From positions 66,933,989 through 66,997,988 of the forward strand of contig CM035228.1 in NCBI GenBank assembly GCA_020226215.1: a stretch of DNA of 64,000 bases. Reading direction: 5' to 3'. Positions 37,676 to 51,525 of the stretch are shown piece by piece. Position numbers and translations under genes: made by a program. Under the pieces are notes generated by a model, which saw only the letters and a program-made list of their open reading frames with translations, did no database searches and was not told the origin of the DNA. Numbering within the stretch: the stretch's first letter is position 1; each line of letters opens with the position of its first letter. Source of the DNA: Sindora glabra. Its lineage: Eukaryota > Streptophyta > Magnoliopsida > Fabales > Fabaceae.

Positions 37676-38340
37676 TTACTTTTCCATTTGAAAGGCTTTA
37701 ACTTTAAATTCTGGGGGCTCATGGTTCCTTGGTTGTGAGATTCCATTGTATTCTTTCTTTAGCACAAAATTAAGGCTAAATATAGGCTTCTTCTTGGGTG
37801 CTTCTACAATGGCTACTTCAATGCTTTTAAACTTCAACATATTAGAGCGATGTATTTGTTGAAGCAATGAATTAGATACATGCTTAGTCCTTGTTACTAG
37901 TTCTTAAAGTATATGGATATCTCCATAATATAAATATAAAGGCATATGATCCTCTATATTGGCCACAAAACTTTATACTAGCATGAACATTAAGATATCC
38001 TTTTAGGAGTCTTCAACTCAGTCATTATAGCATTGAATAAATTCCTTTTTGTGTTATCTGATTCTCCTTAAATCCATTAAATGGATATCACCTTAGGTGT
38101 TGTACAATTTGATGCAAAATGTCACAACTATGTCATTCCAAGATGGAATCGAGCTAAGATGCAACTTAATGTACTAATTGTTTGCCCAATTAGAAAGAAA
38201 TTTTGAAAATTTGTAGAGATAAAGCTTATGATTGTTACCGTAAACTACCAAGTTGTCACTAAACTAGTGGACATGCTCTTTAACATTCCCTTTCTCATCA
38301 AACTTCTTAAAGAATGGTAGTTGATAACCTTAAGGATAAA
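37676..38340 (-). pseudogene. Gypsy element A gag relic
   Basis: Reading down from 38340, the segment YQLPFFKKFDEKGNVKEHV is followed by YLYKFSKFLSNWANN, then LSSIPSWNDIVVTF and RRIRxHKKEFIQCYND. A final open stretch at 37867-37676 reads LLQQIHRSNMLKFKS onward. This order (F-DEKGN-EHV, FPLSL-TAFTW-like, W-QL-F, R-E-YI-RWR) is that of Tat/Ogre-type gag proteins. It contains stops and shifts. It probably belongs to the same insertion as the pol relic at 25582-28200, separated by CACTA-1. Confidence 0.75.
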
Positions 38341-38344
38341 AAAG

Positions 38345-41300
38345 GATTGATAACTTATAGGGAAATGGCAGACAAAAGTCTATCTTAGCAACTACTTTAC
38401 ATTTAACATCCTCCAAGAACTTTCACATATCTTCTTCCATCACCAAAGGACAAATAGCAATGTTAACAAAAGCTTGAGGTCTATCTAAGGCAACCTAAGC
38501 TCCCTTAAAGGATTGGATTGATGTCTTCTAAAAGAATTGGGGGTAATGGGATTAGGCTATATGGTTGGTGTGAGAATTAAGATTTGAGATTGTTATTAGG
38601 TAACTAGTTGTGAGTTAGTCTAAGAATGAGAAAGGGTAATTTATAACTGCTAATAAACTATCCCCACCTAAGAAAAAAGATTGCAAATTTTATGTTACAT
38701 TTGTTAATGCTATTCCAACTTGCTATTATCCTCTCACCAAATCATCTAACATGGAAGTAAGGACTATGACTATGGAAGTCACAACTAATGTTATTGCAAA
38801 AGCTTGAGAATTTATCTATTGACATTGTTGTAATGTTAAACCCTTAACCAATAACAATTGTAGCAAGATTTAGTGATCGAAAAAGATGAATAGGAGTAAC
38901 AGTGAATATTACTAACTGTAAAGATTGGCTAGTAGTGAACCAAGGAATATACCTTACAAGGATAAAGTTTATATGCATTCGTAAGGAGTTATATTGTATA
39001 AATTAGAATTACTAAAATTTAATTAAAGATTTATTATTTGTGAGTAATTAGGAAAAAAAGTCCATTACATGTATTAGATGAAGATCCATTAGAAATTATT
39101 TTCAAAAAGTTAGAAGTCTTCAAGAAATAGAGAAAATCAAGGTCGAGGGAAATCCTAGTGTAAGAGGGGAGTCTTAGCAAGAAACACCTAATAAAAACTT
39201 ATGAGCTAGAAACATGAGAATTTTTTGGAGGGAAAGGTTAATCTATGTAATGTGCATGTGGAATGGAAAATAGTGGTAAATTGTAGGAAGTGACAAGGGT
39301 ATTGTTCACCAATAATGTGAATATAAGCTAAAAACCTACTTAGAGACCTAAGGCAAGTGATTTTCTAAGATATGGAGATCATTTAAGATCACTTTTTATT
39401 TAGCTTCAAAGAAAGAAAGATTACCACTCACATTTCTAATTATATATTGAGTTTAATACTCTTTGATTTTTCTAAAATCAAGGAAGTACCAGAAAATTTA
39501 AGAAAAATATATTTTTGAAAATAGGAAAATAAGAAGATTATTTTGATATCTAATTTGTAATTTTTTTTTCATTTCAAATGTTGAATTTGAAAATATTTTA
39601 CAAAATTTCAAATGAAATAATTTACTTTCACAAATTTGAAAATAGTTTTGAAATCACCAAATTTTACTTGTTTTGAAATATATGAAAGTTTTGCTTGGAA
39701 AAATCTATTTTTTTAAACAAGACCCCATTTGGATTTTCCATCTTTATTAAAAATACATGTTAATAATCTAATGTTAGATAAGATTTTGTGAGATTTACTT
39801 GGATTTAGAAACAATTTACTAGAGCACATGTTAGTTTGATTTGCCTTAGATTTTCAAGTAGGTTGTAACTTGCTACTAAAGCTAAAGCAATTCTTTTATG
39901 ACACAAAAATGATGCCATTGCCTCGAAAGGTCAAGCCAACTTTTTCCTATAAATAGCTTACTATTTTTAAAATTTTACTTATAACATAAGAAACATATAC
40001 AATGTTTAAGGTATGGAGAAAGAGTTCTTATCTTATCATTTTCAATCTTTCGCATTTTAAAAGCTTGATTTTGATTTCATCTATTGAATTTCTAAGAAAA
40101 AAATCCTTTGATTCTTCAAGGGAAGGTAAAAGCATCTCCTTTGGTTGATTTAAATTCTTATGCTTCTTTATGAGTTCTTTTAATAACTTTTCTTTGGAAA
40201 AAATCTGATTGAACAAAAAAAAAGAAATCATAAAGAAAAATGAGTGGAAACCATACTTTTTTGTTTTAGATTTTCTATAAGAAAATTATGAATATGTAAA
40301 ATATATATTGCCATATATTGCTTTTTCTTGATGGTGAATTGCGAAAATATGATTTTGAGATTTTGATTTTTAAACTTGGAAGTTAGTTTGCAAGAACAAG
40401 ATATGGTTAAAGTTTTTTAAACAAGAAAGATATAAGATTTTGAAAATACATTTTAACTTATTTATTCAAAAGAAACAAAAGTTGTTTGAAATGATTTAGA
40501 AGCTATTCATGAAGGTAACACTTTTTGAAAGCTAGTCAATATTAGTCCAAAATTAATCATTTATCCATGTGCTTGACAATGTTATACAGTAGAAAATTGA
40601 GCTTGAAAAGCTCAAGGGAGTTTATAATTAGCCTTATAGTTGTAAGCCACCTTTTGTTTCTTAGTAAGAATTTTAGATTTTTAGAAGGTAGGAATAATGC
40701 AAAATATAGATATTTGATATGCTTATGTTTAGAACAATTTGAGAATTAAAAATTTGGTGTAACTCACAATTTATCTATGAAAAACTATGAGTCACATGCT
40801 TAGTTTGATTAAAATAAAAATATAATTTGGCTCATTAAAATTTGTATTTAAGAATTGAAATGCTTATGGAATTTTATAAAGAAAAGTTTGAATAAAGAAA
40901 CTCTTGATATTTATTGTGAAAATGATCATAGAATTTTGTATGAAAAAGAGTTTGATAAATTCTTGATGCTTAATTTGATAAGATATGAAAATATATTTTG
41001 ATAAAGAGGAAATTATGTGAATTTCAAAAGGTCACTAGAATTATGATAGAATATTCATAAGATCAGATTAAACTTTATTGATTTATGAATTATGATTATG
41101 CATGTGTTACATGCACTATTTATATAATGTTCATGGCATGAATGGTATTTTGACCTTACCTTAATGTGATTAAGAAATAATGAATCAAATAAGTAGTGAT
41201 GCAAGTACCTTATACGCGTTATCCTTACTATTAATTGAGTTAATAACCATAAGGTTATATGTCATATCCATTATCTTTATTAATACATGAGTTGATAGCT

Positions 41301-41634
41301 ATGAAAATATCCCTACTATGTTATAATAAATTATGTATGAATTGTATATGAATATGGGAAGTTCGTACACGACTATATATAAGTCCACAAGACTACCTAA
41401 ATTAAACTTCTATGTATGTAGGGGAGATGTTATGGCCTAGCACACTATATTTTTATCATTAAATGATGCATGGTAAGTAATGGTAGGGATAAGGATGGTG
41501 ATGAGTGAAATAAGGCTAGTTTGAAATAGTAAAGAGATAATCCTGCATGCCTTATACTATTTATGTTTGCTAATAAAATGCAAAACATAAATGTTAAAGT
41601 ATTCTGGTAAGAAAAGGTGTTTTTAGTATGTATT

Positions 41635-41667
<33 letters not shown>

Positions 41668-43600
41668 TATATTTTTTTGGCTAAAACCTATCAAAATAAG
41701 GATTAAGTAGTCATTCACTAAGTATTTATACTTATACTTTATTTGCTGTTATTTTTCAAGTACTCTGCCTATAGATGGACCCATTTAAAGTGAGTGATTA
41801 CCTGTGGTAGATGTATCAAATTCTGTATCGATTATATAGACTAGAGTTTTACTTTACTATTAAGATAGATCAAAATGGTCTAACATATATATCTCAAGTT
41901 AAGTTAGTCCTTGTGAATATGATAGTTCCTATTCTATACTAGGCTTATCCAGATACTTATGTAATGGATCCATCTAGATTCCATATGGCATTTGAAGACT
42001 CAATAGTTTAGTTTGCACTTGAGGACCAACTGATAAGATCACACGCTATCAATTTCATCTTAAGTAATTTCTTGTGGACCACATGCCATACAATCTAGAA
42101 CATCCATAAGTAACACTACTAGCAACCTTAGTAGATTTTAAGCTAGAGGACCATCAGTCAAGCACTAATTGTTAATGAGGCTTTCATTTAAATATTTTTT
42201 GAAAAATTGCTATGTAAACTAATTTCCAAACTTCTTTGTATAATTACAGTATTTAACTTTCTGTATAATTATCCTAATAAATATTTGGTATATGATTTTG
42301 TTTAAAAAAGGAGGAAACTAGGTAGTAATATGTAACCTAAAAGCTTTTAACTTATGTATAATTATAGAACAATGATGCATATGTTTAATTATGAAAGTAT
42401 GGATGCTTATTAAGTGTTATTTCTCTACTATTTTTAAAGTTATGGCATTTCGTTTTTATATACATATGACAATACTTTTGGTTATTAAGGATTGTTTTAT
42501 GAAAAAATCATGTATAGACCATGACCATTAGTTGGAGGAAAGAGAAAAGATAAGTTTTATAAATCATTATGAGTTTTAAAAGATGACATACATCCATTCT
42601 TGTTCTAAAAAGATAGATGAAAATTTTTCTTATTTAGGAAAAAAAAGGGCATGTTATCTTTAAAAATAGAATTTTATAAAATGAAAAGGATCATTTAATT
42701 TCTTAAGTTTTTCTTGATTTAGTCTTATTCTATTGTATTTGTTTAATTGTTTAAACTTCAATAATAAGTTTGAAACTTAATTTTCTTGAAAGAATCAAAA
42801 GTTTTCTTTATTTATTTTCATATTCAATATTTACTTGATTCTTAAAGTATTTCAAACCAAAGAACTTTATATATATATTAAAGAATATTTATTTTGAGTT
42901 TTCATACAAAAGTAAGAATATTATCCTTTCTTTTTAAAGGAAAAAAACCTTATACTATATTTATATTATACAAAGAAAACGGTCTTATTTAATAACATTT
43001 TACATATGCTATTTTCTGATGGAATATGTATATTCTTATACATATATATAATTAGTGAAATTTTGAATTGCATGCATTGTTTTGCATTTTGATTATTTAT
43101 GTAAAATTAATTTTCATAAAATAGTAAGGTTATTAAATGCTTTAATTGAAAAGGTTTGTAAAGATGTTCGATTACTATCTTTACACTAATCACTATAGTC
43201 CAGAAATTAGGTTATAATGTATTCTCTATAAAGTAGTTGATAAAAGCAATATTACTAACATTTTTGCCACTGGGAACCACTTGTTTGCTTGAATCTATAT
43301 TCATATACACTTCCCCAATGAAGCTATTAAAATGTTTAGAGGAAAGAAATCTAAGTTCTAAGAATAGAACTGTAGGGATGGCTTATGAGTAGAAAGAATG
43401 AGCATTCTAAGTGAAATAATTTAGCAAGCAAAGAGAGAGCTCAATATGTGATGTGTAACCTTTTGATAAGTGAATGCATGGTATTCGTAAATGATGAAAG
43501 TGAGACAAGCATATGGGAAGTGTGTAATAATCTTGAGGATGAGCTAGTTATTTATTAGCTTAGATTGGGAGCAGGCAACATAATAAAATGAGTAATAGTA
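38345..43600. other. Unassigned repeat-like DNA
   Basis: No coding similarity was recognised. The 5' leader and 5' LTR of gypsy element A should lie in the first part, but no partner LTR was found at the other side. AGGGGAGATGTTATGG near 41421-41436 resembles a polypurine tract followed by an LTR start, and the next kilobase has LTR-like texture. An AT-biased stretch with ordinary short frames continues to 43600. Confidence 0.35.
41637..41671. repeat. (ACAT)n-(AT)n microsatellite
   Basis: About 24 bases of ACAT units are followed by AT units. The minus-strand frame over it (repeated MYVC) is an artefact of the repeat. Confidence 0.93.
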
Positions 43601-45540
43601 AAGATAAATGATATAAGTGATTTATAAAGACAACAAGTAATTATGATGTAGCTGCGTAAGGGGTGAAAGAAGAGTTAATGCAATTTCTCTTGCTCATTTC
43701 AACTTAGAGGACTTGCGATAAGAATGCTAAGACATGACATGCCTAACATTCCTATATACTAAAGGTGATGCCCTTACTCTAATCCAATTAAGCCATATTT
43801 AAGAAAATTCCTAATGGGGGTGGAAAGGGGGATATTCTCTCTCCATTGCCAAAGAAATTATTGCCCTAAAGTCAGATGACTATTAAAAGGTTCCAAGCCT
43901 TTGTAGGACCATATTTGTTCAGACCTTTACAAAAATTTGTACCATAATATCTTAGTCACTTTTCAATTTACCTTTCAAGCTAGAATAAATTAAGCTTTTT
44001 TAGACTTTGATATACTTTTGGTCCTCTTTTGAGGTGCACTTTAATGTTGGGCTTTATAAAATCTTATAGGGCTGGCTTATAGCTTTGGCCTTTTAAGCTA
44101 AAGTACTTATACATCAACAAGTACCACATTTCCATGGTATCCTATACTTCCCTTGAACTCTATATATTCATAAGCTTAAATGGAATGCCTATTCCATGAC
44201 AAATTTTACTAAAGGGAAATAGGAATAGAACTAGCTAATTTGATCAACATTTAAAAATGTACAATGGAATTAATAGAAGATTATTTATATCATTTGACAA
44301 GCACAAAGCTATTGCTTAACCCAAATTATTGAAAATAGAGTAGTTAAAATAGAAATAACAAGTTTTAACTTTGCCATCATCAAAAACTTATAAATCAAAA
44401 CATTGCAAATATGTCTCAGTTAATTGAAAAGGCTTGATAAATAGAATAGTTACAACATGTAAAAGATTGCAAAAATTAAGATAACCTCATTATAGAAAAG
44501 AAAAAATCACCTATGTCCAAGAAGAATGTTTAGATGATAGAGATGATAAGAAGATCTGTTTAGGCAAACCTAAACCGAACCTTTCCTATACATGATCTTT
44601 TTTTAAAAGTGTTGAAAGAAAAGATAAGATGGATCATATTAGTTAAAAAAAAGTGGATTCCTTTGACATTATTGAGGTAAATCAATTTCTTAATTTGCTG
44701 TTGAAAGATTAATAGATAAAAGTTTTTAATGACCATAAAAATGAAAGAAGAAATAAGAGACATAAAATATTACAAATATCATATTTAACCACATCATTAA
44801 CAATTAAGCCCATTTAAGGAGATGGTTGAAAAAGCAATCAAATAAGGATACTTAAAGTTTGCTAACAAAAGTAAAGAAATACTAGTGGATAAAGATCCTT
44901 TTTCATTAAGTTCAAATTATATTGAACCAACTAAGGAGTTTGGCATGAGTGTGAACTTCATCTACTATTATAAGTATGATGATCACTAGATACCTCATTC
45001 TTTCCTAAAGATATTCAAATGAGGGAAAATCTAATTGTGACTTCATAAAAAGGATTTAGGTTGAAGGTAGAATGTTAAAAATGTACCTGAGATGTGAAAA
45101 ATACTATTATGAACTTAAAGTGGTGCTTTTTGGTAAAAAGTCGAAAGAAAAAATCAATGCAAAAGTCTAAAAATTGGTTAGGGATAAAAAAAATTATGCA
45201 AAATGTTAAAGAGATTGAAAAAAAAGAAGAAGAGAAGTTCATGTTTAACTAGTTAGACTTCAATGAGCTAAGAAGAGAAATTGAGATCCAAATCAACATA
45301 AGAAATTCAAGAGATAATCACCTTAAATAAACTAAGATAAAATAAGGAAAAGAAAACATAGAAGTTGAGATATGAAGAGGACAAGAATAAATGGTTTAAC
45401 CCACATTATAAGCAACACCTCTCACTAAATCTTAAAAGAAGATAATATAAAGATAAGGTACTTATAAAAAGAGAAAGAATAAAATTTGCTATGCAAAATC
45501 ACTATCTAGGCCAAAAGAAACTAATAGTATTAAAGAAAAA
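43601..45540 (+). other. Unassigned, possible gypsy leader or gag remains
   Basis: This precedes a plus-strand gypsy protease fragment. Frames between 44900 and 45540 are rich in Lys and Glu, as in the C-terminal part of gypsy gag proteins, but no motif is clear. Confidence 0.3.
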
Positions 45541-45574
45541 GATAAGAAATGATATAAAGATTCAATGTTAGAAA

Positions 45575-45960
45575 ATGGACCTCGATGCAAATGTTATAAC
45601 AAAATTATTGCTTTCATTTGCAATAAGTAAGGAGGCTAGTAGTGATAAAAACTTCAATGATGAGTCACTTGCAATAGTAATTGAATTTAACGAGAATGAT
45701 ATTGGTGGTTTTGAAAGGTCAACCAAACAAATGAAGAATCATTTAGGACTTTTACATATAAATGGTTAACTTCTAAATATGGTTTTAATTGATAGAGGAG
45801 CAACCTTAAATTTGATGCCTATATCAACTTTTATTCAACTAGGAAAGTGGTTAAAAGACCTAATGCCATCAAACATTATCATAATTGACTTCAATAATAA
45901 AATGTTTGCATGTAAAGGATTGGTGTTAGTGTCATAAACTTTGCTCAATGCTGATCAATG
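45575..45960 (+). pseudogene. Gypsy-type aspartic protease fragment (element C)
   Basis: A 64-codon open frame is followed, after a stop, by MVLIDRGATLNLMPISTFIQLG, then PSNIIIIDFNNKMFACKG. This matches retropepsins of Ogre/Athila-like gypsy elements. The family motif D-x-G is kept as DRG. No reverse transcriptase is recognisable downstream, so the element is a fragment. Confidence 0.75.
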
Positions 45961-47554
45961 TAAAGTACCTTTTTTGGTTTCCATAAGCCTAATTACCTTT
46001 ATTTAGAACAGTAGACAATAACGCATCAATCTTAAAAAGAATATGAGAAATTAACATTATAACCAAATCATCATGTTTAATGAGTTTATAATTTGTTTGG
46101 AAGTTAGAATTGTTTATACCTTAGTTTGGGAAGGATAAACCACTCTAACTCACCCAAAATAATGAGGGATAGTTTGAAAACCTCTACCTAACCTACAAAG
46201 GATAAGGCTATAAAAATATCCTATCTACAAAATTTCCTAGCTAGCATTACTTTATTAGAGTGCTTCCTTAGGAAACCTAATTTGTAAAGGGGTAATAGTG
46301 GAGGCTTGCTTGTAAATTTTCCAAGTAAACATGGAAAGAATGAATCCAAGCTTCATGAGTGGATGTCTACTTAAGTAGTAAAATATAATAATAGCTTACT
46401 AACCAGAGGATCCTATATTAGGCAGTTTTTATTTAACAATTGAATTACCTTGCATTACTTCTTATGATAAAGGTATTACACTACCTTATGACATTCTCAT
46501 AGAATACACTTAAGGAAATGCTAACAATTAATGTTTATAAGATCACACAATAACATAAAATTTGATTTAATAATACATATACTACTTTGTATCTCCTAAT
46601 TCACCTTATACCTTACCATCATAGTCCATTCGTAACCCTTTACATTAACTTTATACCCTACCCTCCAAGCTATTAGAATTCAATCTATCGATATACACAT
46701 CACTTCCATCACGTTCTTTTCGAATCTTGTATCCATTCAATACTTGAATATGAACAAATAATAGCATAACAATTTACCTTAAGTTCAACAGACTTTATCA
46801 TCAAGTTTTAATACATGTTTGCTACTATTCATAGGCACAGTTATTAGGATCACATGTGTGTTAATCATTATTCAATGTACATCATATTATTATTGCTAAA
46901 TAAAGGCAAATAACCAACTGTTATATCACAAACGGCTGCCTATTTGACCAAGGGAAGGATTTTGCCTAAGATAGAATAGTTGACCATTATGCACATATGT
47001 AACGACCATGGATAATATAACCAATTATGATTTTTATCAAGGCTTTAATATATAAAGTATTGATTTATTTTTAATTAATATACATTAAAATGTCAAGTTC
47101 TAATTTGAAAATAAGAACTAATTGCATATTATGTTTTTTAAGAAATATCTTAACATTGAAATAAAATTTCTTATTTAAATTTAAGTATATATTTGATCCA
47201 TTATTAGTATGATTTTTTTTAGTAATAGCATAAGTGGTGAAATCATTAAACAAATACACACATAGACTAAGGTACACATTTAAGGATAAAGAACCTTAGA
47301 TGTAGAGGAAGATATAAAGCCTTCAAATGATATTGAATGTCATTTAAGCAAAAAATTCTTAATATGACAATATAAAACTCTTTATCCTATTTGGGAATAA
47401 GAAGATGATGTATCTTTCCCCTTGTTTAACATAGTTAAAAAGAAGACTTCCTTTTATTTTCAAATGAATTTCTTTTTAAAATGATATTTAACTTTAAGTA
47501 AAGAAGGATTTTATTTTATTTTAAATTCTCATTTTAATTACATTTGTATCATTA
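45961..47554. other. Unassigned AT-rich DNA before gypsy element B
   Basis: No gene is recognised. The first part may be the decayed continuation of the protease fragment. The remainder up to the target duplication of element B has no visible structure. Confidence 0.4.
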
Positions 47555-47559
47555 TGAAG

Positions 47560-48083
47560 TAATAATGACTAATATGTCCAATCGGCCTTAACCCACTTAA
47601 ACATAAACATCAACTCCTTGACCTATGCACGCATAATGCCTTATCCTTGACCTATGCATGCATAATACCTTATCATGAGGAGCTTACATCACTCAAACCT
47701 TAATTTTAGCCAATCTAACTAACATTAATTGAAATCTTAAATTCGAGCAAGGATTTCTCCTTAATATTAGTTGTTAAACATTAACAAAAGCTAAAATCTT
47801 TCTGCCATGTTTAAAGACTAACCATGATGAGTAGGGCTTAAATTTATCATACTTCTACCTTATCCATTAATGGTAATAATCCTATAAAAAGATTTTAAGT
47901 ACACCTTTATAAGACTAAGATACAATTTCATACTCTACTTTGTCTATATCTCTATTACTTAAACATCGAAGTGTGCTTGATGGACCATCCTTCGACATAT
48001 ACACTTGACCTTTTTTTCTCTATGCACATAAAGTATGACTTAACTAAATTGACATAAACTAATTAACCAAAATTAAAGTTGTC
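47560..48083 (+). repeat. Gypsy B 5' LTR, 524 bp
   Basis: It aligns end to end with 61669-62163. The extra 29 bases are explained by a tandem duplication (47616-47644 and 47645-47673) that differs only by two transitions. It starts TAATAATGAC (ancestral TG changed) and ends GTTGTCA. Confidence 0.93.
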
Positions 48084-48100
48084 AATTGGCATTATTTATG
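48084..48100 (+). other. Gypsy B primer-binding site
   Basis: ATTGGCATTATTTATGG follows the 5' LTR directly and resembles the ATTGGCGCCGTCTGTGG form found next to LTRs of many plant gypsy elements, with several G-to-A or C-to-T changes. Confidence 0.7.
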
Positions 48101-49300
48101 GCTTTCTTGACCACCATATCTTATAATATATGCTTTACATCCTTTCATTCTAGCATAAAGGTAGCATCTAATCGATCTCATTGCTAAGATCCCATTTCTT
48201 CACCATTGTAACATCAACCTATAGGTAATGATCGTGCACTTTCTTAGTTAAACAAGACCATTATCATACCATAGAGATAGAGTAAGACATCCCCATAAAA
48301 TAAGTTGCTTATCTGAAAGTAGATAAACACTTTTTAACAACCATATTGACATTGCTAACCCATACTATAACCAACATTTGAACCTTAACCTATCTCTTTG
48401 ACTATACCAGATCTAGTACTACATCTACCCCTTGCTTCACCTCGGTGACTATAAATACTTTTATGTATGCCATTAATTACAATTGATAAATCACCACTAT
48501 ACCACAATGCCTGCTCAATCATAACTTACCTTTAATGTCAAATAACTAAATTGCCTAAAGATTAAAGTTAACTCCACCATCACTCATACCAACACTATCC
48601 CCTACCAGTATCCCTTCCAACTCCACCATTTCTCCTTCAACAAGCACACACTTAGCATATTAGAACACCAGAGCATTAATACCCAAGACATAAAGGATAT
48701 GATCCACTCTTCCTTTTTATTAGCCAAAATCATTCACAAAATGGGCATTCCCACAACATAACTTTCATATAAGGAGGTAATCATCTGTTTATAGTTTAGA
48801 TCATAGTCATACCACTTCTCACTACTTTAAATTCCGTACAAATGTAAAAGCATAAGATAGTACCTCGAACCTAATGGAACATCTAGAAGAATTTTAAGCA
48901 TCCATGCTCCTTTTAGGTGCCTCTAATGTTATTATGTGCGAAGCATTTTTAACAACCTTGAGAAAGACAGGTCTCAAATCATTCATATCCTCGCTCAGTC
49001 ATTCCATTGTTAATTTCAAACAATTATCTGAAACTTTCCAAACTCATTTTGTGACCAATAGACTACTAAAAGAAGCTTTATAACCCTAATAAATTTTCAA
49101 CAAAGATGATATAAAATTTTCTAAGAGTACTTTGCCTATTTCAACATTTTAACTTTTAAAATAAAAGATCTTAATGAAAAAGTAGCCATTCATCATTTAA
49201 TTATTGGATTATAATCAGGGTATATTGTTGTTTCCATGGTAAAATATCTAGCTTGTACTTTGAATGAATTATTGGTTAGAGTACAAAATTTGATAAATAT
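48101..49300 (+). other. Gypsy B leader and 5' gag region
   Basis: No gag motif is recognisable in this 1.2 kb, although gag N-terminal coding is expected here. It is decayed or shortened. Confidence 0.4.
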
Positions 49301-49975
49301 GGAGGTGCAGGACACCAATAGGTAGTGACGTGATCGTGGACAAATAAAGTCCAATTAGAATCCCAAATCAAACTAAGGGAAGGCATGTGACAAAAACCTA
49401 AATAAACTAATACCACAAGGTTAGTTTAATAATTATAAACCTTTGAATGTGTTACCAAGCAAAATAATCCTTGATCTCATATTGATCGAGTTAATGAAAT
49501 TTCCAATACTAAAGAAAAGAAAACACCTTCCTGTCAATTGGACAAAGTTTTGCAAATTTCATAGAGATTATAGTTATGACATTGATAAATGCATTACTTT
49601 AAAGGATGAGATGGAGCATTTAATATGATGAGGTTACCTTTCCATATACAAAAAGTACAAGATCAATGAAAAATATGATAAAGATAGCATGTCTGAGCAA
49701 CAAGAAAAAGAAGGAAGAGAAGAACAACATTGGTCGGAAAACTTAAAAGGGTAAGCGATTTGAAATGATCACTAAAGGTTTTGTAGAACGAGGAAATTTG
49801 TTTTGCTTTAGGAAAAATACATTACATAAGTCCTCACAATTAGGTAAAAGAAACAAAAAGAAGAGTTTAGATCCATTACCTTTATAGATGAAGACTTCGA
49901 TGAAATTAATTAAGATCGTTATGATGGATGGTTGTTGAACCTAATTAAAATTAAAATTATGCAGTATAAGGTAAT
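49300..49975 (+). pseudogene. Gypsy B gag C-terminus and protease start
   Basis: The open frame 49443-49628 ends with WTKFCKFHRDYSYDIDKC and then ITLKDEMEHLI. This is the Tat/Retand-type gag zinc-knuckle region (C-x2-FH-x4-H-x4-C), with the second-to-last ligand changed (SYDIDKC). A Lys/Glu-rich tail follows. An ITFIDEDFDEIN-like phrase near 49880-49910 marks the start of the protease domain, which breaks off near 49975. Confidence 0.82.
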
Positions 49976-51525
49976 AAACTAGGTTAAACCTTTAGTAATC
50001 CACTTAAGACATCTTTTTACATTCAATTACTAACTATGATAACATAATTAAATATAAAAAATAAAACAAGTAAATGGAAATAGAATTAAGTAATTAAATC
50101 AATAGTATGCAAATAAAATGCAAAAATATAAAGTGAATTAAATTAGGGGGTTTTGATTTAAAACTAAATAGAATGTAATATTAGAAATAAAATGCAAAAA
50201 TAACACAAAAAATTAATATAGAAACTCAATTGATCTAAAGAATTGATAACTCTTTAGTGGATTGATCATATATTACAATATATTTAACCATTCTAATTGA
50301 TTTTTCAACCTAGAATCATCTAGAACTTTTACAATGATTCATGAACTCTATGCTAGATAACCATCTAGGATTTGATCAAATTAGGCTAGTATAATTAAGT
50401 AACTACTATAATCCATAAATCTATATCTAAATTAATTTAATAATAAAATTCAACTAAGTTAAAGAATTAAACTAGAAACTTTTACTTTAATCATTCATCC
50501 CTCTATTCTCATAATAAGATTGATGATTAACTAACCAACTTTCAACATAACACTAGATAGATATCATAAATTACATAAATGAACACATATTATACTAAAT
50601 CAGAATCCAATTCATGCAATTTTAGAAAATTAGATAAGAGCCTTAGAGAAAAAGGAAAATCAATTAGCAAAAGTCAACATTACTGCTTAGGATCTTATAA
50701 TCCAAATAAAGATGAGCCTCAAATTCCTTAAATTAATCAAAAAATTATCCTTCCATTAATGAAAAGGAAGAAACTTGGAGAAAAGAAGAAAATCATTTAA
50801 AGTTATGTCGAATTATGTCATTGCCTTTTAAAGCGCAAACCTTATATCTAATTTCCTATGCTACTAAACCTAATGCACTAAGTTAATATACCCCCTAAGG
50901 TTAAAAAGAATAAGGCCTTGCTAATTTTAGAAGCTCAAAACTTAATCTACAAAATAAAATACTACAAGAGTTATTATAGTAAAATCTCATAGGTTTGACT
51001 TTTAGCTATTTTAGTATCCCCAAAATTACATAGTTTAATTAAAGCATGAATATGAATGTTATTGGGCTAGTCTTCATAACTTTTGGGTATTGGTTTCACC
51101 TCAATTAAACCTTTAGAGCTCTAAATATGGCTTAAAACTGATATTAGTTTAGCTTGGATAAAAATAAAGCATCAACTTCATGGCTATTTCAACCTTTGAA
51201 ATGTCCAAATTAGGTTTCAACCAAAACATGAAAGTTATAGAGCTTCATTTAAACTTTTAACAATAATAAGATCACATAATTTTAACATTTGAAACTTGAG
51301 TTATAATAAAAGATGTAAAATAATGTAAAAATATAGCATTAATAGAATAATTTTAAAACATTTGAAAACTAACACCTAATCACATAACAAGACCAATTCT
51401 ATAAAATTAAGCATAGGTAACACACTAAGAGGCATAGAATAAGAGAAAATAATATATATAAAATCTTGCACATCAATGATCTGTGGTAATTACTGTTCTA
51501 TTTTATAACTTTCCAATAAAGTAAA
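49960..51525 (-). mobile_element. LTR-like insertion in the gypsy B protease (ends approximate)
   Basis: Protease similarity stops near 49975 and resumes near 51525. The intervening 1.5 kb, read on the minus strand, is a diverged copy of the 30143-31747 solo LTR. Shared landmarks include TAGATAACCATCTAGGATYTGAT, the TTCATCCCYYTWYTCTC phrase and CTTATAATCC, all in the same order. No internal domains occur, so it is probably another solo LTR. The exact ends and target duplication could not be fixed. Confidence 0.65.

Noticed and set aside
41445..41660. 71-codon minus-strand ORF
   Set aside because: Its N-terminus is the ACAT microsatellite and the remainder has no similarity.
44884..44891. TAGTG followed by GAT as a possible far end of CACTA-1
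   Set aside because: GAT also precedes CACTA at 28297, but the ends do not match beyond CACTA, and the interval would swallow the gypsy A gag.
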